DNA from: Rapana venosa
Lineage: Eukaryota > Mollusca > Gastropoda > Neogastropoda > Muricidae
DNA: 64,000 bases
Direction of reading: 5' to 3'
Assembly: GCA_028751875.1 (NCBI GenBank)
Contig: CM054162.1
Location: 2,304,290 to 2,368,289, forward strand
A model generated the notes under the pieces. The model was given only the letters and a program-made list of their open reading frames with translations. It ran no database searches and was not told the origin of the DNA. This document shows positions 34,246 through 47,137 of the stretch, piece by piece. The translations under genes and the position numbers were made by a program. Position 1 is the first letter of the stretch, and each line of letters begins with the position of its first letter.

Positions 34246-34374
34246 CGTCAATGACAATGACAAATTCTTTTATTTCGAGGATAATGAATAAGCACTCATG
34301 TGCTTTTTTACATCCACTCCCCACCCGTAGGGATACATCTTAATAATAACCCAACACTTATGCAGTCGAAGGCA
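34246..34374 (-). mobile_element. Short retroposon 3'-end insertion, only in copy C
   Basis: Between acacaaatcg and ggcaagcgagcg, contiguous in copy A near 7417, C carries about 125 extra bases. On the minus strand they end with gaggataatgaataagc in reverse complement and a tandem TTGTCA tail (tcaatgacaatgacaa on the plus strand). The same 3' end is found at 39717-39860 (minus) and about 51780-51900 (plus). It is a 5'-truncated retroposon of unknown family. Only a possible 3-base flanking repeat (tcg) is seen. Confidence 0.75.
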
Positions 34375-34379
34375 AGCGA

Positions 34380-34401
34380 GCGAGGGAGAAGGTGAGGGAG
34401 G

Positions 34402-34432
<31 letters not shown>

Positions 34433-34902
34433 AGAGAGAGGGAGAGAGAAGGGAGAGAGAGATGAGAGAGGAGAGAGAGAGAGAGAGATTACCAACGAGT
34501 TATCCCCTTCCCTTTTTTTCTGTTTCCCTGTTGTGTCCCTTTGTGCTGGACTAGTCTGTGGACGCTAATACCACTTTCATTGAGCGTAATGTGAATGTTA
34601 TCAGTAAGTTTGATTATACTAACCACCAGCTATCTGATGGTCCACAGTTTGAGAGAGAGAGAGAGTGAGAGAGAGAGAGAAAAGAGAGGGTGTGTGTGTT
34701 TGTGTGGAAGAGAGAGTGTGTTGTGTGTTGTGTGTGTGTGTGTTTTGTGATGAAAGATGAGAGAGACGACAGACAGAGAGACAGAAAGAGAGACAGAGAG
34801 AGAGAATGACACAAGAGAGAGTGTGTGTTGGTGAGGAAAGAGAGAGAAGACGAGAGAGATAAAGTGACAGAGATGAAAGACAGAGAGAGATAGTGTGATT
34901 GT

Positions 34903-34941
<39 letters not shown>

Positions 34942-34951
34942 GAGGAGAGAG

Positions 34952-34982
<31 letters not shown>

Positions 34983-34991
34983 TAGAGAGAT

Positions 34992-35067
<76 letters not shown>

Positions 35068-35070
35068 ATT
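34380..35070. repeat. (GA)n polypurine tracts
   Basis: GA at 34398-34490, unique sequence, then GA with GT and GACA interruptions at 34650-35070, ending in about 90 bases of nearly pure GA. Counterpart of 7440-8160. Confidence 0.95.
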
Positions 35071-35369
35071 GATAGTGTATTCATTGCTCGTGGCATATCT
35101 TCAATCTTGGAGGCTGCACGTGCACATCTCTCGCTGCCAGACGTTATGGCTGGAGCTTGCATCAGCAGATAACAACGTCCCCTGTCCTAGCTTTTTTCCC
35201 CTCGATGCCAAGTTTCTTCTTTTTCGTCACCGTTGACAGCGTGAATTAGCAGAAGATCAACTGTGTGAAAGATAGTGATCTGACTTAAAGCACTGACATG
35301 TGCCAATGTTTATCTGTTTGCATCTTCCACCTTCACCTATCCCAAAGTTTATCATACTATTGGGGTGCC

Positions 35370-35660
35370 ACTGAAGATTTTGCAACCAGCTTCCTCTACT
35401 CCCCGTGACTTTCAGTTTTCCGTAGCAAGTCGTTCCACTCAAGGCCAGTCCACTCTATGATGCTGTCTTCCCATCGTTTTCTCTGTCTGCCTCTTCATCT
35501 CCCTCCTTGTACTGTTACCTGTAGGACAGTCTTGGCCAGTCCAGATGTTCGTGTGACGTGCCCGTACTAACTCAGTTTGCGTTTTTTCACTGAAGTCAGG
35601 AGCTCTTTATATGGCCTAATGGCGTGTTCTCGTTATGTTTGTGATCTCTGTGTGAGATAC
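35370..35660 (-). pseudogene. LINE C-terminal fragment, EWTGLE type, copy C
   Basis: Minus-strand reading gives, through frameshifts and a stop, VTVQGGR, RGRQRKRWEDSI and EWTGLEWNDLLRKT. It is the same insertion as 8480-8790 in A and the same family as 63269-63520. It carries no catalytic domain. Confidence 0.75.
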
Positions 35661-35779
35661 CAAGAACTTGCAGAAGCATCTCAGCTCCATTGCCTGTATA
35701 AAGGATAAAGGAAGGTTTTTGTCCCAAAAACAAGAAACAAAAAAAAAAGAAGAAATCTAAACTATTACAGTCATTGAGG

Positions 35780-36260
35780 GAGAGAATGTGATGTGTGTTG
35801 TGTGTGAGTGTGAGTGTGTGTTTTGTGGGGGGGGGGGGCGTTTCGGGATAATACTAAATTTTAAAATACTCAGAGACAGAGAGAGAGAGGGTGGAACAAG
35901 AAGAAAGATAGAGAGAGAGAGATAGAAAGAAAAAAAAGAAGGGAAAAAGAAACAAAGATACAAAGAAAAGAAAAGAAAGAACGACAGAAAGAAAGGGGAG
36001 AGAAAGGACAGAAAGTGACAAAAAGGAAAGCATGCACGGATGCAAACAAGCAGGCGTGAAATTTAAAAGGATGATTGAAGTGAAAAAAACGATGGAAAAG
36101 TAAAGGTAGGGAGAAGAATTCAAATAAACTTGAAAGAAGGGGGAGAGAGAGAGAGAGAGAGGGAGAGAGAGAGATGATGAGAAGGGGGAGGGGAGGGGGG
36201 GAGGAGAGAAGAGAGAGAAAATGAGGAGAGGGGGGTTGGGGGGAAGAGGGTGGGGGAGGG
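35780..36260. repeat. GT tract, G run and GA-rich tracts
   Basis: GT/GAGT repeats at 35788-35827, a G run, then GA, GAAA and GAGG stretches. This is the left part of the region shared with D; the landmark aaacgatggaaaagta near 36088 matches 9287 and 53744 in order. Confidence 0.9.
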
Positions 36261-36465
36261 AGATAAAGTGTATTAATTTTGTATTTATTACAACTGTATT
36301 TGCATATTCGTACACAGAATCTTTAGAACTCTCAGGATAATGTGGTGTTTTCAGTACCTTGGTTATTTATCCTACTAAACCACGCTTCTGGGAACATCTT
36401 TCTAATAAACAAAACTTGTTTTTTGTCTTTCTTGATTTTGTTGGGATGTTCGTTTTTTGTGTTTT

Positions 36466-36560
36466 TTCTTCTTCTCTTCTTCTTCTTCTTCTTCTTCTTT
36501 TTCTTCTTCTTTTTCTTCTTCTTCTCTCTCTTCTTCTTCTTTTCTTCTCCCCTCCTTCTG
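36466..36560. repeat. TTC polypyrimidine tract
   Basis: Counterpart of 9590-9735. From 36561 to 38290 there is conserved AT-rich spacer with a CAT/CAC stretch at 36880-36968 and no gene. The site equivalent to the copy-A SINE (near 36715) is uninterrupted. Confidence 0.9.
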
Positions 36561-38289
36561 AATTTTGTGAATGATCAAGGTAAATTTCCGATTATTTTCG
36601 TAGGTTGTTTTTTCATTTTGTTTTCGATTAGTTTTGATTGGGGGGGGGACACATATTACAAAAGCCTGATCCTTACCTTTAGACAGATCAATCAATCAAC
36701 CAACCAATCATTCACTTAACCATAATCAATAATAAATCACCCAATAAATCAAAATCGCTTTTTCTCGATTTCTTTTTTTTTCGCTTCAAAACTGCTCTAC
36801 ATTTCTTCTTGCAATTTTCTTCTTCAAAATGAGTCATCATTTTTTACAGGGGATTTTATTGCTACGCCACAAACCCATCATATTTAATCATCACAACATA
36901 TCAGCCATCTCAGCATTATCACCATCATCATATCATTCTCAATCACCACCACCACCACCACCACCCCCCGTCATGACCTATTTTGCAAATTGAAGTTTTG
37001 TTATAAGCAGAGAAAAGATGACATTTATGAAAGAGACACCGCTGAATTTCAAAACAAAAAAACCCACAGACGCTATACCATGATAGTTACTTCACTTTCA
37101 TCACTGGGTCAACGAGGGGTTCCTTTGACTCGATTCCAGAGGTCCGTGAATTTAGGGCTAGTTCACCTTTAAAAAAATTGCTCTTTTGAATACTATACAC
37201 GATACATTTTTGTGTAGATAAATTATGTCTCGGTGTAAGCCTGACCTTTTTTCCCAAACTAACACAGGATTGCCATATCCAGACATTAGTATGTGGGTAG
37301 GTGCGACTCACAAGCTATGGGTTTACTCACAATAAAGCTCGCCCTCTTTCACATCGACATCTACTGAAAAAAACAGGGCATGTTTTGATTGTTTGCAGTA
37401 CTAAGACATGCAACGGAGTTATTCCCCATGTGAAAATTACGTCCCCTGCCTGGGTATTGGGCTCAAAAGTGATAATTTTGAGGGAAGTTTCCTACTTTTA
37501 GGGTGTTTATGGCTGTTTGTGATTAAGCCATCACTTCAGGCAAGAAAAGAAGAAATAAAGACTTCTTTTAAATCGTATATTTCATAGAGATAGATTCACG
37601 AAGCCACGAAAAACTACCAGATGTTCAGAGAATGCTGAGGAGCATAAACACGAAGACAGTGGTGCAGAACCGAAAAGTGGTGTCACTGTCACGCCCTCTC
37701 AATGGGAGCAGAAACTGTTCGGTATGCACAGCATTCTAAAGGATTCTAAGGAGGAAAAAATAAAACTGATGAAGAAGAGAACAATAGAGGGCCTGATTTA
37801 AAAGCGAAAAACATATGTACAAATATAATATCCCATAAACACTGAACAGGATTAAACCTTAAGCTTCAGAACTTCTGTCAACGTAACAATAACCTGCCCG
37901 TTCATTCTGCCTTAAAAAAACCTTTTCAGAATGGAAAAGCACATATAAATCAAACCGTAAAAGGAACTCCATAAATGCAAAGTGCATACAAATACAAAAA
38001 ACAACAACAATAGGGGGAAAGAGAATATGTAACACGTTACCACAAAAAAAAAAAAAAGAACAAAAAGGGACAAATAAGTTAAATTTAACCAAAAAAAGCT
38101 ACGATTAAGATGCAAAAAAGCTAGTTTTTTAGAAAAAGAAAACAAAAATGAATGATAGGGAAAAACGCATACAAGAGAAAAAGGACGCAAATACCCAAGG
38201 AAAAAAAAGAAAAAGCATCCAAAATATAAAACAATGGAAAAAGTGTGATCTTTATCTATATATCTATTTATCAATCCATCTATCTATCC

Positions 38290-38585
<296 letters not shown>

Positions 38586-38809
38586 AAACAAGCAGAAAAG
38601 ACACAACCAAAAGTGCACGCTAATGACAAAGTACGCCTAAAAGTTTCAGGTCAAAGACCAATATTGTGAATAAAAAACACACAAACAACAACAACAAACT
38701 AGCAAAAAAAGCAAATTATGTGGGTGGGAAATACTGGATATTTTTCTCTGAAGAAATAAATCCCACTATTTCTTTTTTTTTTTAATATGTTTTTTAAAAC
38801 AAAGTGTTT

Positions 38810-38839
38810 AATTGTGTTGTGTGTGTGTGGTGTTGTGTG

Positions 38840-38886
<47 letters not shown>

Positions 38887-38985
38887 GTGTGCGTTCTGTT
38901 TTTGCTAAACGGGGTGTGGTGTGGTGTGTGTGTGTGTGTGGGGGTGGGTTTGGGGGTGTGTGTGGTGTGTGTGTGTGTGTCTTAA
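38810..38985. repeat. (GT)n microsatellite
   Basis: GT runs on both sides of a conserved gttctgtttttgctaaac island, also seen in D at 56668. From 38986 to 39555 there is A-rich spacer with the conserved ggcagcgcaacgc block near 39501 and no gene. Confidence 0.95.
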
Positions 38986-39559
38986 TTTTATTGTAGCTAT
39001 TTAAACACAAGCGCGTGGGAAATTAGAAAAAAAGGTCATTGATAATACAAGCAACCACACACACATACATAAAATAAAAAGCAAAAAACGAAAAGAATAC
39101 AAGGAAAGCCAAGAAGGCTAAAGAAAGGGATTTAAAAAAAAGAACAGAGAAAGAAAGACATACATAAAAACGACCATGCGTAATATGAACGAGAAACATG
39201 GAACAAAATAGGGAAAAGGGAAAAAAAAAAAGAAAGGAAGGAAAGAAATGGGGAAAAAAAAAAGCGAAAGAAAGAAAGAAAGAAAGATATATGTGGGTCT
39301 TTTTTCAAACGATAATGCCCTATAACAATCATCTTTAAAGACAAAGTCTGATTTCAATCTTTGCACTCCAAAGGGGACATTTTCAGACACTAAAGAGTAA
39401 CTTCATGCTTGGAGTCATTCTAAAATAGCGGCTGGGATTTAAAAAAAAAAATCAGTGAAGTGGTTTGGATGGGCTGGGCCTGATTTGTCAGGCGCTTAAC
39501 GGCAGCGCAACGCTTCTTCGCTCCAATGATAGACAACAATAGCTGCTGTCTGAGTGATT

Positions 39560-39720
39560 GATGACAAAGAAGAAGAAGAAGAGAAGAAGAAGAAGAAAGA
39601 AGAAAGAAGAAGAAGAAGAAGAAGAAGAAGAAGAAGAAGAAGAAGAACAAGAACAAGAACAAGAAGACGAAGAAGAAGAAGAGAAGAAGAAGAAGAGAAG
39701 AAAGAAGAAGAAGAAGACAA
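39560..39720. repeat. GAA polypurine tract, left part
   Basis: A GAA tract with an AACAAG patch. The tract resumes at about 40510 after an insertion. Counterpart of 13021-13382 and 57340-57495. Confidence 0.95.
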
Positions 39721-40417
39721 TGACAATGACAATGACAAATTCTTTTATTTCGAGGATAATGAATAAGCACACATGTGCTTTTTACATCCAGTCCCCGCCC
39801 GTTAGGGATACATCTTATATAATAATAAACCCAATACTTATTACAGTCTCACAATAAAAACAAGGGGAAATAACCCTTTTCAAAACAGCTCCCCCCCCCC
39901 AACAACCCCCCCCCCCCCCCCACAAAGCAAGCAAATAAAGAAAACCATAAAAATACCCACCCCCACCCCCCAAAAAGCCTTAACCAAAACAAACAAACAA
40001 ACAAAAGAGAAGGAAAAACCAAACCAACAAAGATGATAAAAAAGACAAAAACAGACAGACAACAACAACAAGAACAACAACAACAACAGAGCCAAGAAAA
40101 ATAACACAACCAAACTTAATAAGTCATAAAGATAAACATCTACACATTGTCAAATGGTACACATATTTGTTACACATAATTATACATCAATTAATTAACA
40201 AACAAGATCATTTCAAATAACAATGAAATATTTCACTCAAACTCCCATTCAATTAGTGAAAAATCAAGAAATCGAAAAATCAAATGAATAAACAAAACCA
40301 ATTAAACAAGAAAAAAAAGACCCACAAAACACCTTTCCAACACCCCTCCCCTAAACAACAACAACCCCCAAAAGTCCAGACTAAATACAAGCGTGCGCGC
40401 GCGCGCGCGCACACACA

Positions 40418-40481
<64 letters not shown>

Positions 40482-40510
40482 ACACATACACATGTCTTTT
40501 TTTAAAGAAG
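39717..40510 (-). mobile_element. Retroposon inserted into the GAA tract, only in copy C
   Basis: About 790 bases interrupt the GAA tract here. D at 57340-57495 and A at 13021-13382 pass through the tract without it. On the minus strand it starts with a GT/GCGC tract (40395-40490) and passes through an AT-rich body. It ends in the same 3' end as 34246-34374, with a (TTGTCA)n tail at 39717-39740. Its body (about 40180-40380) resembles 47690-47930, so both are copies of one family. I see no open frame, so it may be a long SINE-like or non-autonomous element. Confidence 0.7.
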
Positions 40511-41289
40511 AGGAAGAAGAAAGAGAAGAAGAAGAACAACAACAACAACAACAACAACAAAAAGAAGAAGAAAAAAGAAATAGGGAAGGGTAAAGAAAAG
40601 ATAAAAAGTGGAGCATACCGAAAACCAGACAAAAATGTACAGAGAGACAGCGTAAATGAGAAATAAAAAAGGTAAAACGCAAAAGAACCAAAATGAAATT
40701 TTAAAAAAAGACATGCACACACACCCCTCCACCCCCACCCTTAAAAAAGAAGTCATGGAAAGAAAACAAGACAGAGGGAAATACCAAATATGTATTGAGA
40801 TGAAAAAACATCATAGCAAAAAGACAATAAATACGCGCATTTTTTTCAATGGTAAAACGAAATTGAGGTAAATGAAAAAAGTAAAATAAACAAAGGCAAT
40901 AACAATATCAAAAAGGAGAGTTCATCCAAGAATTACATACAGATGATGTAAAACTGTCATAGTGTACACCAAATCAACAATCAGAATGAAAACAAAATCG
41001 CAGAATTATGACGACAAGAAAATAAATACAAATGCAAAACGAAAACCACAAAAATATGAAGACAACAACCTCATTAACACCCCATATTTGTGCAAGAATA
41101 ACATCTATGATAATAAAAAACAAACAAATTGAAAGAATATGGAGAAACAGATAAAAAAATCAAGCAGTCAAACAAACAAAAAAAATAAGCAAAATTAAAC
41201 CAGCTGATGTTTGTAGTCTTGCTATTGGTGTAAAACTCTCCTTCCCTTTGGTATGCACTGTCTCTGTCTCTGTTTCTCTCTTTGACTCT
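40511..41289. other. GAA remainder and A-rich spacer, no gene seen
   Basis: Short GAA and CAA runs to about 40590, then A-rich sequence matching 13383-14094 and 57500-58190. No gene. Confidence 0.6.
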
Positions 41290-41440
<151 letters not shown>

Positions 41441-42375
41441 ACAGGGCGGTAATTAGATTACCTCCCCTGCGATCACAGACCTGAGGCAGCATGGTGTTTC
41501 TAAATTGGGAGCATCTACCAATTGTGAGAGGCTCTGTCCTGTCAGATAACATATCTCTACTTTCTTGTTCTTCACAATTCTTCTTTATCTTTGCATTTCC
41601 TCTTTGTATTTTTTTTTAATTTCATCTTATTTAACAAGTTTGAAGGGACTTTAAAACTTGACATGGATATGGTTATTGGTTAGATTTTCAAGAAACAAAT
41701 AACTAGATATCCCCGCCGCTTTGCGAAATATTTGATTTTAGATTTTGCTATCTTGATTACATCACTTTGGGTGATGAGGAAAAAAACGGAAGCAAGACAT
41801 GGAGGACATTAATACAAAAGCAAAAGTTCAGTAACAAAGCAAATGAATAATAAGAGAAAAGAATAGATTTAGGCAAAGCCAAAAAAAAATCGGAAAAATG
41901 GAAAGAAAGAAAAAGAGGATTGCTGGACAAAGAAATAAGCACTGTAGAACTAAAAACATAAAACAAGAAGGGTGAAATCATGAACACATGGACAAGAAAA
42001 TTCAAAGGACAGGAAAGACAAAACAGAAGTTAAGGAAAGCAAAGAAAAAGAACGTTTGCTCTGTGGAACTTAACCAAGCATAACCACAACAGAAACTGCT
42101 TGCTTCGTAAAAAATGAACCAAAACAAAGCAAATGGAGCATCAGAAAGTTAAGAACTAAAACAAAGTAGCATGATTATCCTTTTCCCAATAAACAATGCT
42201 TTGTATACAGCAAAAGGAACACCAGGACAAGATCACAAAGCAGAGAAAGCATTTGACTATTGTAAAAATAAAACACAAACCACTGCTGAAAAAAATGCAG
42301 ACTTTGTTTTGATTTCACTCTTTTCCTGTGTACAGATTTTTCTCTCTTTTCAATACAATGAAAGAACAACAACAC

Positions 42376-42435
<60 letters not shown>

Positions 42436-42878
42436 ATTTCCTTGACGTTACCCTAATTTCCACCATTTTCAACATGTGTTCTTTGGCCGACATAGATGTT
42501 GGACACTGATAAACGATTCAATGCTGGTGACATACCTAAAATCTGATAGGTTACCTCATGCTTCTCTCTTTCTTCAACACCATTCTGTTGGAGCATGGAC
42601 CTGTTGATAACAAATAGGTCTGTCACTGACTTTTGGGGACTCTTTTTTGCAAGACTGGTGATTTTCACGTTCAATTACCCACCTGTGAAATGGGTTCGTA
42701 ACCAGTGAACAGGTTCAGGTAATGCATAATACTGTTTTCAGTGCGGTAAAGAAAACCTAATTGTGTTTGTGTTTGCCTGAGCCTGCACATGTGTGTGTGT
42801 GTGTGTGTGGTTGTGTGTGTGTGTGTGTGTGTGTGTGGGGTGTGTGTGTGTGTGTGTGTGTGGGGTGTTGAGTGTGTG
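42376..42878 (+). repeat. GT tracts flanking a single subrepeat module, copy C
   Basis: GT at 42376-42432, module 42433-42788 (acatagatgttggacactg, catacctaaaatctg, gttgataacaaatagg), then GT at 42789-42878. C and D carry one module here where A and B have three. Confidence 0.85.
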
Positions 42879-43019
42879 TGTCAAAACATAATTTTCCCTA
42901 TCTTCTTCCTGACCTTGTCCTCATCCAACACCTATAGATTTCTATGCATCTCTAACTCTCCACCTCTTTCTCAAAGAAAATGACATATTTGAGTTCGTCT
43001 TCTTTTTGTTTTCTGTATT

Positions 43020-43445
43020 GACTACTTCTTCATTAATTTCTTCTTCGCCATTCTTCTTCATCTTTGCAATTATTCTCTGCAATACTTCTTCTTGTTCACA
43101 TTTCTTCTTGTTCGCGATCCTTCTTGTTCGCATATTTTCTTCTTTGCATTCTTCTCTTCTTCTTTGCATTCTTCTTCTTCTTCTTCTTCTTCTTCTTCTT
43201 CGTCTTCTTTTCCTTTCTCTTCTTCTTTTCTTCTTCTTCTTCTTTCTCCTTCTTCTTCTTCTTCTTCTTCTTTCTTCTTCTTCCCTTCTTTTTTCCCTTC
43301 TTTCTTTCTTCTTCCTCTCCCTTTCCTCCTCCCCCCCCTCCTCCTTTTTCTCCTCCTCCTCCCAATTCTCTTCGCAATTCTTCTACTTCCTTGCAATTCT
43401 TCTTCTTTGCGATCTTTGTTCTTTGCGCTTCTTCTTCCTCATATT
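43020..43445. repeat. TTC tract punctuated by CAATTC/GCATTC motifs
   Basis: TTC runs are separated by GCAATTC, GCGATCC and TGCATTC motifs, with TCC-rich stretches near 43320-43365. The D counterpart is 59930-60260. Confidence 0.9.
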
Positions 43446-43733
43446 GTTCAGTATTTTGGGGCGAAAGGGCATGAGATCGAAAAGGAGCTGATAAACAGAA
43501 AATAAACAAGGCAGAAAAAATAAAGGGACAGAAAAAAGGGAATTCCTAGGAGAGAACACCCAGAAAGTGGGGATGCTGTTTATACATCAGGCCTCTGGAT
43601 GGGGACAAAAGGGGGTGGGTGGCATGAGAATAGCAGGACAGGAACGGTACGAGCACAGAGACACACCAGAATGGAAAACCGCATCAACCAACAACAAAAT
43701 TCCCAAACAAACGAGTACATAAAACACACTCAC

Positions 43734-43756
43734 CACACACACAAAACACACACACA

Positions 43757-43807
<51 letters not shown>

Positions 43808-43818
43808 CTCTCTTCTCT

Positions 43819-43862
<44 letters not shown>

Positions 43863-43995
43863 CACACACACACAGACACACACACAGACACACACACACA
43901 GACACACCCCACAAACCCCCACACACACAGACACACAGAACCCCACACACACCACACACAAACACACAACACACAACACACCAAAACACACCCCA
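43734..43995. repeat. CA, CT and CA microsatellites
   Basis: CACA, then about 115 bases of CT, then CAGACACA/CACA. In D (60568-60702) the CT part is absent and only CA is present. From 43996 to 44639 there is conserved sequence without a gene, including TGTTGT-rich 44280-44340. Confidence 0.9.
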
Positions 43996-44639
43996 CACGA
44001 GATGTATCTTAGAAGCCCCTGAGGGTTGTTGCATTTAATGAGGTAATCCTCTGCCCCTGCCTGGACTTTGACAACAGGATAACGGGGCTTCCTTTCACTT
44101 TCTTTCTGTCTTTTCTTTTCTTTTTTTCGTACAGTTTTGTGTGTGTGTGTTTTAACTTCAATGGGATCTGCTAGCTCTTTGAATTGCAGATTGAGGGATC
44201 GACCTTGATAAAGAGGGTTATGGATTAAAGCTTTCCCCTTTGCCCGTAAAATAAATAATGATGTGCCTGTTGTTTTCTGTTTGTTCTTGATGTTTAGCAG
44301 TAGTTGTTGTTCTTACTGTTGTGTTGTTGCTGTTGTTATCTTCTTTTTGGGTTTTGTTGAAGTTGTCCTTGCTATTTTTGCTGTGATTGTGAATGCGGAA
44401 ATATCAAATATGTCGATATTGTTGTTGGGGTTGTGGTGGTGGTGGTAGTGGTTTAATGGTGGTTTGTCGTCACTGTATATTGTTTTTGTTGTTCATATCA
44501 AATAGTATTATTGTTACGTTGTTTTGGTCTTATCTGTGTTGATCTTGTTAATGTGGTATTGAAGTGGTTGTGTAGTGTGAGTGAGTGTGCCTTGTGTGTG
44601 AGTAAGTCGAGTGTAGTGGAGGGTTTGGAGAGTGAATAG

Positions 44640-45065
44640 TGGAGTTTGTGTGTGTGTGTGGGGCGTGCGGGTTGTATTATATATATAATATATATATTAT
44701 ATATTATAATTTTATTTTATATATATATAAAATATTATATATTATTTTATTTTTATTTTTATATATAATATTATATATGGGGTGTGTGTGTGTGTGGTGT
44801 GGTTGTGTTGTGTTTTGTCTGTGTGTGTGTGTGTGTGTGTGGGGTTTGGGGTGTTTTTGTGGTGTGTGGTGTGTGGTTCGTGGTCTTTTTTGTGCGTGTT
44901 ACGACTCGTGTGTTGTGTTTGTTGTGTTGTTGTGGTTTTTGATTGTTGTGTTGTGTGTCCCGCGATGTGTTCTCTGTGTGCGTGCGTGCGTTCTTCGTGT
45001 TGTGTGTTCTGGGTTGTGTGGTGTTGGGTGTGTTGTGTGTTGTTTTTGTGTGCGTTACTCGTGTG
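44640..45065. repeat. GT-rich and TA-rich low-complexity stretch
   Basis: GT, then TA/TTTTA (44673-44780), then long degenerate GT with TGTTGTG. D has GT and TA only (61330-61470). The C/V-rich frames are artefacts. Confidence 0.85.
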
Positions 45066-45329
45066 AATTTCAGCTTCCACCCTCCATGGTTTTTCGTTCC
45101 CCTTATCACATCTTTTCCAATGTGTTTCTTTCCTTACGTTTGTTTTGTTTTTCTTTCCCAGGCGTGTGTCGTGTGGTCATTTTTGTTCTTCTTTCTATTT
45201 TTTAGTATTGCACTCCGATATGTTTTTTTTTTGTTTAATTTGTTGTCTCTGTTCCTTTTCCTTGTGGCTATTCTTCTTCTCCTTGTCGTCTCCTTTTTCT
45301 TTTGATTGTAATCAATTTTTATTCACAGT

Positions 45330-45610
45330 TTTTCCTTCTGCTCTCTGCAATTCTTCTTCTCGCAATTGTTCTTCTTCCACATCTTCTTTGCAATACTTCT
45401 TCTTTGCAATTTTTTTTCTTCCAATTCTTCTCTTCGCCCTTTCTTTGTCTTCGCATTCTTCTTACAATTCTTCTTGACAATTCTTCTTTTCAATTCTTTT
45501 TTCATCTTCCTTGCATTCCTCTTCTTCTTCTTCGCAAATTCTCTTCTTCGCAATTCTTCTTTGCCATTCTTTGCTTTTTCGCTTTTTCTTCTTCTTCTTC
45601 TTCTTGGGTT
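45330..45610. repeat. GCAATTCTTC-type minisatellite in TTC context
   Basis: Units of roughly 12-20 bases built from CAATTCTTCTT with GC, CG or GA before CAATTC. It matches 61760-62060 in D. From 45611 to 46166 there is AT-rich sequence without a gene. Confidence 0.8.
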
Positions 45611-46166
45611 AAAATTCAATTTTCGCCCAACAACGATTTTGGAAATAATATGTCAATCTTCACACTGCAGTTTGCTTTTTAATGAAGGGATTGAACATGT
45701 CCTCAGATTTCGATTAGTTTGATTTTTCCGCAGAAAAAAAAAAAGGTACGATTTTATTACTGGGAGAAATAATACGATTTTAGTCCTCAGCTTGACAAGA
45801 AGGAATGGACCCGAATCAAACTGGAGGTTTGATCTGATCCCAAATAAATTTGGATGAAAAAAAGCATAAAGGGAAAAAGGGAAAACGCGGAAGATAGCTT
45901 GAAAAGAATGATGTGTGAAAACAAATTTATAAAGAAAAAGCAAAGTACGAGTGAAAGAAAATAAAAATAAAGAATAACGAAGAAAAGAATGAAAAAAAAA
46001 CGAAAGATGGAAGATAAATGAAAAAAATCCGTAAGAGAAGAAGTAAAACAGAAAAAAAAATGTCAAACAAACAATCCGCATGACAGTAAAAGGAGATCAA
46101 CACCAGAACACAAGCAACACAGTGGACTAAGGAAAGAATGTCCAGCATAAACAGTGAGAACACACG

Positions 46167-47137
46167 GATGCTCTGTGTTCCAATTACCTGCATTAGTTAT
46201 TAGATCCTTTGTGTCCCCATTACCTGCATTAGTTATTAGATGCCCTGTGTCCCCATTACCTGCTAATAATTAGTTATTAGATGCTCTGTGTCCCCATTAC
46301 CTGCATTTGTTATTAGATGCTCTGTGTCCCCATTACCTGCTAATAATTAGTTATCAGATGCTCTGTGTCCCCATTACCTGCATTAGTTATTAGATGCTCT
46401 GTGTCCCCATTACCTGCATTAGTTATTAGATGCTCTGTGTCCCCATTACCTGCTAATAATTAGTTATCAGATGCTCTGTGTCCCCATTACCTGCATTAGT
46501 TTTTTAGTGTCCCGTGTCCACTTACCTGCATTTGTTATTAGATGCTCTGTGCACCATTACCCGCATTAGGGAATTTGATGCTGTGTGTCCCCATTACCTG
46601 CTAATAATTAGTTATTAGATGCTATGTGTCCCCATTACCTGCATTAGTTATTAGATGCTATGTGTCCCCATTACCTGCATTAGTTATTAGATGCTCTGTG
46701 TCCCCATTACCTGCATTAGTTATTAGATGCTATGTGTCCCCATTACCTGCATTAGTTATTAGATGCTCTGTGTTCCCATTACCTGCTAATAATTAGTTAT
46801 TAGATGTTCTGTGTCCCCATTACCTGCATTAGTTATTAGATGCTCTGTATTCCAATTACCTCCATTAGTTATTAGATGCTGTGTGTCCCCATTACCTGCT
46901 AATAATTAGTTATTAGATGTTCTGTGTCCCCATTACCTGCATTAGTTATTAGATGCTCTGTGTCCCCATTACCTGCTAATAATTAGTTATTAGATGTTCT
47001 GTGTCCCCATTACCTGCATTAGTTATTAGATGCTCTGTATTCCAATTACCTGCATTAGTTATTAGATGCTCTGTGTCCCCATTACCTGCTAATGATTAGT
47101 TATTAGATGCTCTGTGTCCCCATTACCTGCATTAGTT
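46167..47137. repeat. 36/41-bp minisatellite, 26 units
   Basis: Tandem units of 36 bases beginning gatgctctgtgtccccatta, followed by cctgcattagttatta. Eight of the 26 units (3, 5, 8, 12, 17, 20, 22 and 25 by my count) carry an extra TAATA after cctgc, giving 41 bases. Unit 10 is degenerate. Units 17-19 and 22-24 share the same three-unit variant pattern, which suggests a multi-unit duplication. D has five units, all short. Confidence 0.95.

Noticed and set aside
33634..34263. 209-codon R/E-rich open frame on the minus strand
   Set aside because: It is the GA/CT tract read as alternating R and E. The counterpart in A is not open in the same way.
43587..44034. C/V-rich and H/T-rich open frames as cysteine-rich proteins
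   Set aside because: They come from GT/CA tracts in this and all similar places (for example 48138-48531, 60415-60771).
46167..47137. CRISPR-like regular 36-base repeats
   Set aside because: Units abut directly with no spacers, unit variants are minisatellite-like, and the context is eukaryotic.
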